Assembly (NCBI RefSeq): GCF_001866135.1
Contig: NZ_MODW01000001.1
Location: forward strand, 620,001-684,000
DNA from: Microbacterium sp. LCT-H2
GTDB taxonomy: Bacteria; Actinomycetota; Actinomycetes; Actinomycetales; Microbacteriaceae
Length of the DNA: 64,000 nucleotides
Direction of reading: 5' to 3'
A program made the position numbers and the translations under genes. Positions 1-8,744 of the stretch are shown one piece after another. Numbering within the stretch: position 1 is the stretch's first letter; every line of letters begins with the position of its first letter. The notes under the pieces were generated by a model, which saw only the letters and a program-made list of their open reading frames with translations, made no database searches and was not told the origin of the DNA.

Positions 1-2
1 CG

Positions 3-683
3 AACCTCGCCGCCAACTACGACAGCCTCATGGGCTGGACCCAGGGGCTGTTCTGGCGTTGGGTCGGCAACTCCCTGTTCTACTCGCTCAGCGCCGGGAT
101 CATCGGCACGCTGTTCGCCGTGATGGCCGGCTACGCGATCGCCAAGTTCGCCTTCCCCGGGAAGAAGCTCGCGGTCGGCATCATCATGGCAGGGCTCCTG
201 CTGCCCGTCGCCCTGCTCACGGTGCCGCTGTACATCGAGTTCCAGGCGCTCGGCCTCACGAACACGGTGTGGGCGATCATCATCCCCTCGGCGGTCTCGC
301 CGTTCGGCGTCTTCCTCGGCATGGTCTACGCGCAGTCGTCGGTGCCGACGGAGCTGCTGGAGGCCGCCCGCATCGACGGTGCCGGTGAGGCCCGGATCTT
401 CTTCACGATCGTGCTGCGGCTGCTCGGCCCCGCGATGGTGACGATCTTCCTGTTCATCTTCGTGGCCACGTGGAACAACTTCCTCCTCCCGCTCATGATG
501 ATCTCCAGCCCCGACCTCAAGCCCGTCACGCTCGGCCTCTACGGCATGATGAGCTACTTCTCCCCCGACAAGGGCGCCGTCATGCTCGGAGCACTGCTCG
601 GCGTGATCCCGCTCATCGCCCTGTTCTTCACGCTGCAGAAGTACTGGCGCTCCGGTCTCGCCGCCGGCGCCGTCAAGGGCTAG
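3..683 (+). CDS. Carbohydrate ABC transporter permease (MalG type), 5' end outside window
   Basis: Inner-membrane permease of a CUT1-type sugar importer, the partner of a MalF-like permease, a binding protein and a shared ATPase. The frame is already open at base 3, so the start lies upstream; about 226 residues are visible. Several hydrophobic segments are present, and the ATPase-docking EAA loop starts near nt 360 (EAARIDGAGEARIFF). The C-terminus (ending AAGAVKG) is typical of MalG proteins and matches that of the CebG homologue at 48664. It precedes, on the opposite strand, the GH101/GH35 glycan genes, which suggests but does not prove that the transported sugar comes from the same glycans. 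Confidence 0.9.
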   Translation, partial: NLAANYDSLMGWTQGLFWRWVGNSLFYSLSAGIIGTLFAVMAGYAIAKFAFPGKKLAVGIIMAGLLLPVALLTVPLYIEFQALGLTNTVWAIIIPSAVSPFGVFLGMVYAQSSVPTELLEAARIDGAGEARIFFTIVLRLLGPAMVTIFLFIFVATWNNFLLPLMMISSPDLKPVTLGLYGMMSYFSPDKGAVMLGALLGVIPLIALFFTLQKYWRSGLAAGAVKG

Positions 684-1065
684 GCACCTCGACGGCGCAC
701 AGACCGGAGGCCGCCCGCGCGAGCCTCCGGTCGTGTGTGAGGAGGGGGCAGTCGAACACCGCGGCGAGCGCGACATACGCGGCGTCGTAGGCGGTGAGGT
801 TCGCCCGCAGCGCGAGGATCCGCGGCACCAGCGGGAGCGTCGGGTGCAGGTCGACCGGGAGGCGGGCGAGGTCGCCGGCCGCGGATTCGAGCGCCGCGGC
901 GTCGAGGACACCGCCGCGTTCGAGCCCCCTCAGAGCGCTGGCCACCTCCACCGGCAACAGCTCCGGGGCCAGCAGAAACTCGTCCTCCAGTCGCGACCCC
1001 AGGACACCGGTCGACGTTCCGGTGCAGACAAGGTCGACGACGATCGAGGCGTCGACGACGATCAC
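673..1065 (-). CDS. vapC: VapC-type PIN-domain ribonuclease toxin
   Basis: Toxin of a type II toxin-antitoxin pair; PIN proteins are Mg-dependent ribonucleases. The 130-residue length is normal for the family. PIN acidic residues are visible: D5 in VVDASIVVD, the Glu in LLPVEVASAL, Asp in TAYDAAYVALA and Asp in LLTHDRRLARAA. The GTG start at 1065 was chosen because it overlaps the antitoxin stop (GTGA), the usual coupled arrangement; the frame stays open upstream, but that part is antitoxin-coding sequence in another frame. It runs into the end of the convergent permease gene by about 11 bp. The target RNA cannot be read from sequence. Confidence 0.87.
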   Translation of the reverse strand: MIVVDASIVVDLVCTGTSTGVLGSRLEDEFLLAPELLPVEVASALRGLERGGVLDAAALESAAGDLARLPVDLHPTLPLVPRILALRANLTAYDAAYVALAAVFDCPLLTHDRRLARAASGLCAVEVPSP

Positions 1066-1310
1066 CGCCCGGCGCGCCCCTCGTGCACGGCGGCGACAAT
1101 GCTCTCCGGCGTGAGCGCGGTCATCTCCGGCTGCCGCGCTCGTCGGCTCAGGAACTCCGAAAGTGTCGGGCGCGAGGCGAGGCGGGCGAGTTCCGTCGAC
1201 AGGTACTGCTGAAGCGACTGTCCTCGCTCGCGCGCGCGTGCGGCGAGCACGGAATGCACGCCCGGATCGAGGTCGCGGATGAGGACGTTCGGCATGCTTA
1301 CAGTATGCAT
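1062..1310 (-). CDS. vapB: VapB-type antitoxin (ribbon-helix-helix)
   Basis: Antitoxin that should neutralise the PIN toxin encoded just downstream and repress their shared promoter. The 82-residue protein begins with a short beta-strand/helix region (PNVLIRDLDPGVHSVLAARA) typical of ribbon-helix-helix DNA-binding domains, followed by a toxin-binding tail. The ATG at 1310 has a good ribosome-binding site (AAAGGAG, 6 nt away), so it is preferred over the in-frame ATG at 1295. A -10-like GATACT lies upstream at 1339-1344. Stop and toxin start overlap by 4 bp. Confidence 0.82.
   Translation of the reverse strand: MHTVSMPNVLIRDLDPGVHSVLAARARERGQSLQQYLSTELARLASRPTLSEFLSRRARQPEMTALTPESIVAAVHEGRAGR
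1291..1310. promoter_or_regulatory. Candidate VapB operator at the antitoxin start
   Basis: GCATGC-TTACA-GTATGC is a near-perfect inverted repeat (5 of 6 positions in each arm) covering the first codons of vapB. Toxin-antitoxin operons are normally autoregulated through such palindromes; assignment to VapB is inference. Confidence 0.4.
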
Positions 1311-1419
1311 GTGCGGCTCCTTTCGTGGCTACCCCTCGAGTATCGGGGACCGCAGGCACCCTCTTCGGCCCCGGACCCCCGACCCGTGGAGAACTGCGAA
1401 ACGCCCCGCCGCGTGCAGA

Positions 1420-1447
1420 AGAGGCCCGGGGCGAACCCCGGGCCTCT
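1420..1447 (-). terminator. Rho-independent-type hairpin after the GH101 gene
   Basis: A perfect 12-bp stem (AGAGGCCCGGGG and its complement) with a CGAA tetraloop lies 19 bp past the GH101 stop codon. There is no long U-tract, as is common for actinobacterial terminators. It also insulates the vapBC promoter. Confidence 0.8.
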
Positions 1448-1465
1448 CGTGTGCAGCAGAGGGAC

Positions 1466-4400
1466 TCAGCTACGTCGCCGCCGCCAGAGCCCTGCGCCGA
1501 GGGCGCTCAGCGCGAGGGCCCCGGCAGCCACCGCCAGCCAGGTCATCCCGTCGGCGCCGGTCGTGGCCAGAGCCCCGCCGGCACCCGTCGCGGCGCCGGT
1601 GACCGCGAGATCCGCACGAGCGAGCTCGGCGCCCGCGGCGTCCGTCGCGACGAGCGCATGGGCACCCGCGGGCGTGGCCGCCGGGATGAGGACGGTCGCG
1701 ACCGCGCTGCCGCCGGCGGCGATCGTCACCTCGCCCACCCTGACCGGTTCCGAGTGGAGCCAGAGCTGCACGACGGACTCGGGGTCGAAGCCGCGGAGCT
1801 GCACGCGGAGGGAGTCTCCGGCCGCCGCTGTACCGACCGACGGGGTAAGGACCGCCGCCTTCGCCGGCTTCGCCTTCTTGACCTTGAGGGCGGCGCCGGC
1901 CACCTCGGCGCCGGAGGCGTCCTTGACGAGGAACCGATGCTTCCCGACCGTCGCATCCGCGGGGATGAGCACGCGGGTGGTCAGCGCGCCGCGCGCATCG
2001 ACCGTCGCGTCCGCGAGCCGCACGCCGTCCAGCCAGAACGAGACGGCGGCGCCGGGCGCAAAGCCCGAGAGCACGACCTCGACCGTCTCCCCTGCCCGTA
2101 CGGAATCCGCGCCGAGCGTGAGCACCGGATCGGTCTCCGGGGCGCACGCCCCGAGGTCGTCTGCTGGTCGCTTCTCCGGGGCGTGCCCCGCCTGCGGGGA
2201 CGTGACGCCGTACACCGCCATCTCCGCCACGGCCGCGAACGGCGTGCCCGAGATGGACGAGGTCGCCGTCACCCGCACGTATCGCGCGGTCGTCGCGGCG
2301 AAGTCGACATCCTGCCACTCCGCGACGTTCTTCCACTCTCCCGCCGCGACGTCGGTGAAGGTCTGCCCGTCGGTGGAGACCGCGACCTGGAACCCCTTGA
2401 TGGGACCGTTCTGGTTCGCGCCGCGCCGGAGGTAGGAGATGCCGTCGACCGTCTCCGCGGAACCGAGGTCGAACGTGAGCACGTGCGGATACCCGGGGGC
2501 GTCGCTGCTCCAGCGGCTGTGCCAGAACGTCCCGGCGTTGCCGTCGAGCATGTTCGCCGCCGTGCCGTCCTCACCCGCGGTCTCCTCGGAGCTCGCGGTC
2601 GCGGTGATCTGCGCGTTCGGGATGCGGGCACGGGAGGCGACCGCCGCCTCCTGCGCCGTCTGCACGGTCCGCACGTCGCAGTCGACGAGATAGGTGGCCG
2701 CGATCCCGATGCTGACGGCGGAACCCGCGGCCGACGCCGGTGCCGTGAGCAGCCAGTCCGTCGTCACGCTCTCGCCGGGGGCGACCTTCGCGAACAGGTT
2801 CGACGACCCGTCTGCGACCTCGACGGTGTAGCCCTCCGGGAGGTCGAGCTGCACACCGACGTTCTCCGCCAGGATGTCCTCGCTGTTGGTGAAGGTCGTG
2901 GTGAAGGGTGTCTGCGCCCCGGGACTCAGGGTCACGGCCTCGCCGGACACCGTGGCGCACGGGGTGCCGCCCTCGGTCGGACCCAGGTCGGTGACGGTGA
3001 AGTCGTCGAGGACGAAGTCGACGTCCGGGCCGCCCACGCGCTCCAGGCCGACCCACGTGTAGTCGCCGCAGCCCACGATGACGTCCTCCTGGAACGCGGT
3101 GGTCTCCAGGGCCTGCACGACGGGGGTGCGACGCAGGGTCGTCGAGGAGATCTCCCCGTCGAGCACGGCGTCGGTGCCGGTCAGCCAGCGGTAGGCCCCG
3201 CTCGCGCCGGCCTGGTAGTCGAACCCGATGCGATAGGTGTGCCCGGCCTGCAGCGGCACCAGCGTGGGGTCGGTCCGGTAGACGACGCCGGAGTTCTCGG
3301 AGTGGGACATCAGCGAGTGCTCACCGGTGAGGGTGCTGTCCACCGCCAGCCCCGCGAGGGCTCCGCTGTCGAACGGCTTGGCCGTGTTGCGCCAGTCGCT
3401 CGTCGTGTACGGGTCGTGTCGCCGCGAGATGCTCGTGCGCGGGTCGTCGATGCCGTTGGCGTCGCCCTTCACGAACGGGCCCCACCCGGGCTGATTGCCC
3501 TCGAAGTCGTTCGAGTACACGGTGCCGGACGCGGTGGGTGCCGTCGTGTCCGCCATCACCCTGGCGTTGTCGATCCGCACGGCCGCGTCGCCGGCGACCG
3601 CCGAGACCGACACGGTCACCTCGCCGGAGGCCGGAGCGACGAACGACACCGATCCGCGCTGGTAGTACTGCCCGGCCTTGGAGTCGGCGCGCATGTAGTT
3701 GTACGTCGGGGACAGGTTCCAGGTGCGGCTCACGACGCCGCCGCCGGTGTCGACCGCGACGCTCACGTCCCGCGTGGCCGTCGGATCGATCTGCACCTGC
3801 GCGGAGAACGCGTAGCGCTCCCCGGGGGTGAGGCCGGTGGCGGTCTGCGAGATCGAGGAGGCGGACGAGCCGAACACCGCGATGTTGTCGCCCCGCGAGG
3901 CGTTCTTCGCCGCACCGAGGTCCGTGCGCTCGATGGTCACCTCTCCCCGGGGGTTCCAGCCGTCGAGCGCGCCCGCGTTGAACCCGGGATCGGTCAGACC
4001 GGCGTCGCGGTACTCGATCGCCGCCCGCTGCGCCCCGCCCTGGGGCACGACGACGTAGGCCGTCCCCTTCTCGCCCGAGAGGGTGAGCTCGCCGTCGACC
4101 GCGGTGACGGTGCGCACCTTCTCGCGGCCCTGGTCTCCGAGTGCGAACACGTCGAAGGTCGTGTTGCCGCGGAAGGCGTCCGTGAGACCGAAGGTCTTCT
4201 CGCCGCCGGAGGCCGTGAAGAAGTACATCTTGTCCGCGTCGACGGGCGATCCGGACTCGGCGCTCGACTCCAGCGACTGCCACGGCAGCAGGTAGGAGTC
4301 GCCGCGCAGGACGGTCGCGCCGTCCATCGTGACGACCCGCGTGCCGCCGTCGAGCCGCGCCACCACGTCGTCGGTGAACGTCGCCTCGACCCCCGACTCG

Positions 4401-6649
4401 TACGTCTGCAGGTCGAAGTGCTGCAGGAACTTCGTCGGCAGGCTCTGCGACCAGATGTTGCCGATGAAGCCGTCCCAGTTGCGGTTGCCCACCCAGCCCT
4501 CGGCATCGACGAGACGCTGTTGGCCCAGCAGGACGTCGTCGTTCCAGACGTCCGCCTGCGCGTTCTGGATGAACCGCACCATGGTGGAGTTGATGCCCTT
4601 GTTGTCCTTGCCGCCGTAGGCGAGGTCGTTCGGCCAGTGCGACCAGACCGTGCTGTCGACGAACTTGTCGCCCCACTCGGTCGCGACCTCGAGGTCCATG
4701 GCGTTCAGCTCGTCCGCGAGCTCCTCGGCCACCCAGCCGTTGGAGTAGTACACGTCGATGTAGACGCCGCTGAGTCCCGGCACCTCGTCCCGCAGCTGCT
4801 GGAAGCGGTCGAGCACGCGTCCGGTGCCGAGATCGGTCTGCTGATTGATGTAGTACGACTGGTCGAGCCAGTTCCAGCCGGGCTTGTACGGCGGGGTGCC
4901 GTCGAGGATCGCCGCGTCGAACGCGTCCGCCTGCGGGTAGATCTCCGTGGCGTTGACGTGCACGCTCATGTCGGCGTTGAGCTTCGCCCCCTCGTCGACG
5001 AGGCGGTTGAGGTCGGCGAGGCCGCCGGCACGCTCGTTGTAGTTCCCGCCGTAGTCGGTGTTCGCGGAGTCGTGTCCCTCGCTGCCGAAGCCCTTGTTGA
5101 GCACCCACTGGCCGAGGCCGTCGGTCTGGTTCGCGATGCGCTTGGTGTTGTCGAGCACGAGGTCGAAGTAGTTCGTGGCGCTGGAGGCGAAGTTGAACGG
5201 GATGCGGCTGACCACGCGGTCGGCCACCCGGTCGGCACCGAGGCGCGGGGCGTCGACCTCGCGGTAGCGGATCGCGGCGTCCTGCCAGTCCACGGTCTCG
5301 TCGCCGTTGCGGTCGGCGGTGAGGAGCACCGTGACCTTCGGCAGGGCGTAGGTCGTCACCCGGCTGTCGACGGCGGTGGTCGGATGGATGAGCCAGGTGT
5401 TCGAGCCGATCTCCGCGGTCCGGCCGTCGGCAGCGGTCACCCGCGTCGTGAGCCGAGTGTTCCACGAGGCGGTGCCGCCGGACGCCTGCGTCGTCGCGTT
5501 CGTGATCACGCTGCCGGCGAGGGTCCCGTCGCCGAGGAACGCGAAGGCCGCGCCCTTCGTGCCAGTGGCCGTCGCCGCACCCACCGCGATGTGCTCATCG
5601 GCGTTCGTGGTGCTGTTCGGGCTGATCACGGTGCGGTCGAGGACGGCGCCGTCTGCGGCCGTCGCGGAGAGGAACGCGTTGTCGGGGAGCGCCAGGGTGT
5701 TCACCGCGGCGGAGCCGTCGACTCCGGTGACGGCGAACTCGACCGTGCCGTTCGCCGCGACGCGGATGCTGCTGCGCACCGTGACGTCGAGGCCGGTCAG
5801 GGTCGAGACGTAGTCGACGCCGGTCGCCGTCGCCGTGGAGGTGGTGGTCGACGCATAGGCGGTGCCGTTGACCGCCCAGGTGCGCGGGGAGCTCTTCTGC
5901 CCGCCGAGGCGGTCATCGCCCACGCGGTAGCCGAGGATCTGCGGGAACGCGGAGGAGACGGTGGCCGTGGTGCCGCCCGCGGCGATCTCGACGGTGTCCC
6001 CGGGCTCCGGCTGCTCCGGCGTCTCCGGCTCGGTGACGATCGGCGGGAGCTCCTCGTCGGAGAGCACCTGGATCTCGCCGGCGCCGCCGCCCGTGGTGCC
6101 CTGCGCGTCGATGATGAGGAGGGCGACGTACCGGCCGTCCTTCGCGGTGTCCAGCGTGATGCGCTGCTTCTCGTCGTTCGCGGTGGGCGCGTGCAGCGTC
6201 GCGGCCGCGGCGGCGGCGCCCCATCCCCCATCGGCCGGCGAGGTGCGCGCGGCGTCGGCGTCATCCGTGACGTACACCTCGACGGTCTTCGCCGCGACGC
6301 TCTGGCCGCGCTTGACCGAGTAGTCCAGCGCCTTCACCGAGAGGGACCGCTGCAGATCGAGGGAGATCCAGTGCGGGAAGGGGGCGTTGGCCGAGTACCG
6401 CGACGTCCACTGGGTCGAGTAGTCGCCGTCGAAGGCCCCGAGAGCGGTGCCGTCGAGCGAAGGCGGTGCCGGATACGGGTCGGCTTCACTGGACACCGCG
6501 TGCAGCCGGTAGTCCGCGTGCGGGACGGGGACGAGATCGGCGGCCTGTGCCGCGGTCGCGGGGAGGAGCGCTCCGCCGAGCGCGAGGGCCGTCGCCAGCA
6601 GGGAGCTGACGGCGACGGCGGTGCGCGGCGGTCGGGAAGGTGTCGACAC
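1466..6649 (-). CDS. Secreted, wall-anchored endo-alpha-N-acetylgalactosaminidase (GH101)
   Basis: Releases the core-1 disaccharide Gal-beta-1,3-GalNAc from Ser/Thr of mucin-type glycoproteins outside the cell. The 1727-residue protein has a signal peptide (about 1-36, ending TAAQA), a discoidin/CBM32-like domain (about 45-190), the GH101 catalytic region with nucleophile D632 (VYIDVYY) and acid/base E658 (ATEWGD), galactose-binding and NEW3-like beta domains, a second discoidin domain, two Ig-like repeats, and a C-terminal LATTG sorting signal with membrane helix and RRRR tail (class E sortase type). The GTG at 6649 is chosen because it has a GAGAGG site 6 nt upstream and starts directly with the signal peptide; the upstream ATG at 6715 would put 22 extra residues in front. 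Neighbours GH35 and LacI fit a glycan-degradation role. Confidence 0.93.
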   Translation of the reverse strand: MSTPSRPPRTAVAVSSLLATALALGGALLPATAAQAADLVPVPHADYRLHAVSSEADPYPAPPSLDGTALGAFDGDYSTQWTSRYSANAPFPHWISLDLQRSLSVKALDYSVKRGQSVAAKTVEVYVTDDADAARTSPADGGWGAAAAAATLHAPTANDEKQRITLDTAKDGRYVALLIIDAQGTTGGGAGEIQVLSDEELPPIVTEPETPEQPEPGDTVEIAAGGTTATVSSAFPQILGYRVGDDRLGGQKSSPRTWAVNGTAYASTTTSTATATGVDYVSTLTGLDVTVRSSIRVAANGTVEFAVTGVDGSAAVNTLALPDNAFLSATAADGAVLDRTVISPNSTTNADEHIAVGAATATGTKGAAFAFLGDGTLAGSVITNATTQASGGTASWNTRLTTRVTAADGRTAEIGSNTWLIHPTTAVDSRVTTYALPKVTVLLTADRNGDETVDWQDAAIRYREVDAPRLGADRVADRVVSRIPFNFASSATNYFDLVLDNTKRIANQTDGLGQWVLNKGFGSEGHDSANTDYGGNYNERAGGLADLNRLVDEGAKLNADMSVHVNATEIYPQADAFDAAILDGTPPYKPGWNWLDQSYYINQQTDLGTGRVLDRFQQLRDEVPGLSGVYIDVYYSNGWVAEELADELNAMDLEVATEWGDKFVDSTVWSHWPNDLAYGGKDNKGINSTMVRFIQNAQADVWNDDVLLGQQRLVDAEGWVGNRNWDGFIGNIWSQSLPTKFLQHFDLQTYESGVEATFTDDVVARLDGGTRVVTMDGATVLRGDSYLLPWQSLESSAESGSPVDADKMYFFTASGGEKTFGLTDAFRGNTTFDVFALGDQGREKVRTVTAVDGELTLSGEKGTAYVVVPQGGAQRAAIEYRDAGLTDPGFNAGALDGWNPRGEVTIERTDLGAAKNASRGDNIAVFGSSASSISQTATGLTPGERYAFSAQVQIDPTATRDVSVAVDTGGGVVSRTWNLSPTYNYMRADSKAGQYYQRGSVSFVAPASGEVTVSVSAVAGDAAVRIDNARVMADTTAPTASGTVYSNDFEGNQPGWGPFVKGDANGIDDPRTSISRRHDPYTTSDWRNTAKPFDSGALAGLAVDSTLTGEHSLMSHSENSGVVYRTDPTLVPLQAGHTYRIGFDYQAGASGAYRWLTGTDAVLDGEISSTTLRRTPVVQALETTAFQEDVIVGCGDYTWVGLERVGGPDVDFVLDDFTVTDLGPTEGGTPCATVSGEAVTLSPGAQTPFTTTFTNSEDILAENVGVQLDLPEGYTVEVADGSSNLFAKVAPGESVTTDWLLTAPASAAGSAVSIGIAATYLVDCDVRTVQTAQEAAVASRARIPNAQITATASSEETAGEDGTAANMLDGNAGTFWHSRWSSDAPGYPHVLTFDLGSAETVDGISYLRRGANQNGPIKGFQVAVSTDGQTFTDVAAGEWKNVAEWQDVDFAATTARYVRVTATSSISGTPFAAVAEMAVYGVTSPQAGHAPEKRPADDLGACAPETDPVLTLGADSVRAGETVEVVLSGFAPGAAVSFWLDGVRLADATVDARGALTTRVLIPADATVGKHRFLVKDASGAEVAGAALKVKKAKPAKAAVLTPSVGTAAAGDSLRVQLRGFDPESVVQLWLHSEPVRVGEVTIAAGGSAVATVLIPAATPAGAHALVATDAAGAELARADLAVTGAATGAGGALATTGADGMTWLAVAAGALALSALGAGLWRRRRS

Positions 6650-6728
6650 GTCTTGCCTCTCGAACGGTGCGACGGCCGGAGGAAAGGACGCCCCGGTGCG
6701 CCGCAGGTGGATCATCGATCGGAACCGA

Positions 6729-6799
6729 TGTTTGCGCTATCACCGTAGAGCGACCTTGTGGCTTAAGACAAGAGTCGAGCGCTAAGTATGCGCAAACAT
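6729..6799 (-). promoter_or_regulatory. GH101 promoter flanked by two inverted operator-like sites
   Basis: ATGTTTGCGC (6729-6738) and its exact reverse complement (6790-6799) are about 61 bp apart centre to centre. Between them on the minus strand lie a -35-like TTGTCT (6766-6771) and a -10-like TACGGT (6742-6747) with 18-bp spacing. One site would overlap the transcription start and the other would lie upstream, an arrangement typical of LacI-family looping repression. The same TGTTTGCG core occurs in front of the GH35 gene. Confidence 0.55.
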
Positions 6800-6833
6800 T
6801 GGCCGAAGGTCACCACCCGCGCCCGTGTGACAC

Positions 6834-8651
6834 TCAGGAGCCGATGAACTCCTCGGTCTCCCCGAAGGACGGCGCCTCCCGGATCTCCACCATCGCCCCG
6901 AGGCCGTCGGTGTCGAGCACCACGATCTCGTTGCGGCCGGCACGCCACAGCGGCGCGGGGGCGTAGAGCGTCTCCTGCGGGCCCACGCTCCAGTAGCGTC
7001 CGAGCAGGAATCCGTTCAGCCACACCAGGCCCTTGCCGCCACCGGGGAAGGCGAGCCACGCGTCGAGGGGTTCAGCGATATCGAACTCGGCGATGGCGAG
7101 GCCGTCCGTTCCGCCCGACCCGACGGTGTCCGAAACCGGTGCCGTCTGCGGCAGGAGGCGATGCGTCCAGCCGTTCACGAGGCGGCGGCCGATCATCACC
7201 CCGCGCATGATGCCCTTGCCCTCGCCGGTGTACGGCCCGTAGTTGATGCGTCCGAGGCTCTCGACGACGAGCGTCAGCCGACCGGAGCCGCCGTCAACGG
7301 GGAGAGCGAGGGACGTCTCACCGTCCCGTTCGAGCACACCGAGGCGGCGGTCATCGAAGAAGACGATCGCGCGATCGTGCAGGCCGTCGACGGTCAGCGT
7401 CGCGTCGTCGGGGAACGACACGTCAGCCTCGTAGGCGACAAGGCCGTCCTCCGCCCCGAGCTGCTCGAAGGTGAGCGGGCGGGGCGAGAGCGCGCCCACC
7501 GCAGGGGTCGCCCGCACGACGTCGAGCAGGCCCGCCCGTGGCTCCAGCGGGGCGGAGGCCGCGGACTGCCGCCGCGGCTGGTCGGGAACCGGTGGCAGGC
7601 CGTCCGCGCGGTAGGGCGCGAAGAGCGCGCGAAGCGCATGGAACTTCTCCCCGAGCGTGCCGTCCTCGCCGATCGGGGCGTCGGAGTCGTAGCTGGTCAC
7701 CGTGGGCTGCAGCACGAGGTCGTGGTTCGCGCCGTTCCACAGGCCGAAGTTGGTGCCCCCGTGCGCCATGTAGAGGCTGACCGAGCCGCCCTCGTCGAGG
7801 AGCTCTCGGATCGTCCCGCCCATGCTGTCCGCCGAGCGCACGTGGTGCCGCTCGCCCCAGTGGTCGAACCAGCCGCCCCAGAGCTCGCTGCACATGAGCG
7901 CCTCCCCGTGCCGACGCAGGGAGGCCGCCACCGGCACCCCGGTGCCGAACGTGAACGTCGTCATCGCACCCGGCACGCTCCCGTGCGCGATCATGTCCGG
8001 GGTGATCCCGTCGGCGGTCGTCAGCATCTCCACCATCCCCCGTCGGCGGAGCCCGTCACGCAGGTGGGCGAGGTAGGCGGCGTCGCTGCCGAACGATCCG
8101 TACTCGTTCTCGACCTGGATCGCCACGATCGGCCCGCCGTACGCCGCCTGCAGGGGCACGAGCCGCGGGAGCAGCGCGTCGTACCAGGCGTCGACGGCGG
8201 CGAGGAACGCGGGATCGCTCGTCCGCAGCGCCGAGACCCTGCCGGTGAGCCAGAAGGGCAGCCCACCGTTCGACCACTCCGCGCAGATGTAGGGACTCGG
8301 CCGGAGGAACACGTCCAGGCCCACCTCGCCCGCCAGCCGCACGAAGCGCTCGACGTCCCGCCAGCCGTCGAAGCGGATGTCCCCCTCGACCCGCTCGTGG
8401 AAGTTCCAGGCGACGTAGGTGTCGACCGTGTTCGCGCCCATCGCGGCGAGCCGGCGCAGGCGGTCCTCCCACTGGTCGGGGTGCACGCGGAAGTAGTGGA
8501 TCGAGCCGGACAGGATGCGATGCGGCACACCGTCGCGGAGGATCTCCCCGTCGTGCCAGGACAGGGCGGGAGCGCCGGAGACAGCGGCGGCGGTCGGCGC
8601 GGCGACGGCGGTGGAGGAGCCGTCGGAAGCCGCGGCGAGAAGGTCGGACAT
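6834..8651 (-). CDS. Beta-galactosidase, GH35
   Basis: Removes terminal beta-galactose, plausibly from the Gal-GalNAc released by the neighbouring GH101 enzyme. The 605-residue protein has no signal peptide, so it probably acts in the cytoplasm on imported oligosaccharide. Catalytic residues by family pattern are E183 (QVENEYG, acid/base) and E256 (SELWGGWF, nucleophile). Beta-sandwich domains follow, with the family's C-terminal WLNGFLLGRYWS motif. The ATG at 8651 has a GGGAG 4 nt upstream; the frame extends 29 codons further up, but those overlap the regulator's promoter. It is transcribed divergently from the LacI gene, with an operator-like TGTTTGCG site in between. Confidence 0.93.
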   Translation of the reverse strand: MSDLLAAASDGSSTAVAAPTAAAVSGAPALSWHDGEILRDGVPHRILSGSIHYFRVHPDQWEDRLRRLAAMGANTVDTYVAWNFHERVEGDIRFDGWRDVERFVRLAGEVGLDVFLRPSPYICAEWSNGGLPFWLTGRVSALRTSDPAFLAAVDAWYDALLPRLVPLQAAYGGPIVAIQVENEYGSFGSDAAYLAHLRDGLRRRGMVEMLTTADGITPDMIAHGSVPGAMTTFTFGTGVPVAASLRRHGEALMCSELWGGWFDHWGERHHVRSADSMGGTIRELLDEGGSVSLYMAHGGTNFGLWNGANHDLVLQPTVTSYDSDAPIGEDGTLGEKFHALRALFAPYRADGLPPVPDQPRRQSAASAPLEPRAGLLDVVRATPAVGALSPRPLTFEQLGAEDGLVAYEADVSFPDDATLTVDGLHDRAIVFFDDRRLGVLERDGETSLALPVDGGSGRLTLVVESLGRINYGPYTGEGKGIMRGVMIGRRLVNGWTHRLLPQTAPVSDTVGSGGTDGLAIAEFDIAEPLDAWLAFPGGGKGLVWLNGFLLGRYWSVGPQETLYAPAPLWRAGRNEIVVLDTDGLGAMVEIREAPSFGETEEFIGS

Positions 8652-8668
8652 TGCACTCCCAGCTGAAT

Positions 8669-8682
8669 TGTTTGCGTTCACA
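8669..8682. promoter_or_regulatory. Operator-like site for the LacI regulator between GH35 and lacI
   Basis: TGTTTGCGTTCACA (minus strand TGTGAACGCAAACA) has the CG-centred form of LacI-family operators and directly abuts a -10-like TAATGT of the GH35 gene. It shares the TGTTTGCG core with two sites before the GH101 gene. Confidence 0.5.
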
Positions 8683-8744
8683 TTATCGCATCGCCGAGGT
8701 CCGCGCTCCCTGGTTTTCCGCCGATGGATCGCTACCATTGGGCT

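Noticed and set aside
6650..6715. ATG at 6715 as the GH101 start
   Set aside because: No ribosome-binding site and would push the signal peptide 22 residues in; the GTG at 6649 has GAGAGG in front.
1325..6748. A very long open frame (about 1800 codons) on the + strand, antisense to the GH101 gene
   Set aside because: Arg/Gly/Asp-rich translation typical of the complement of GC-rich coding DNA; the minus-strand frame has a clear signal peptide, catalytic motifs and sorting signal.
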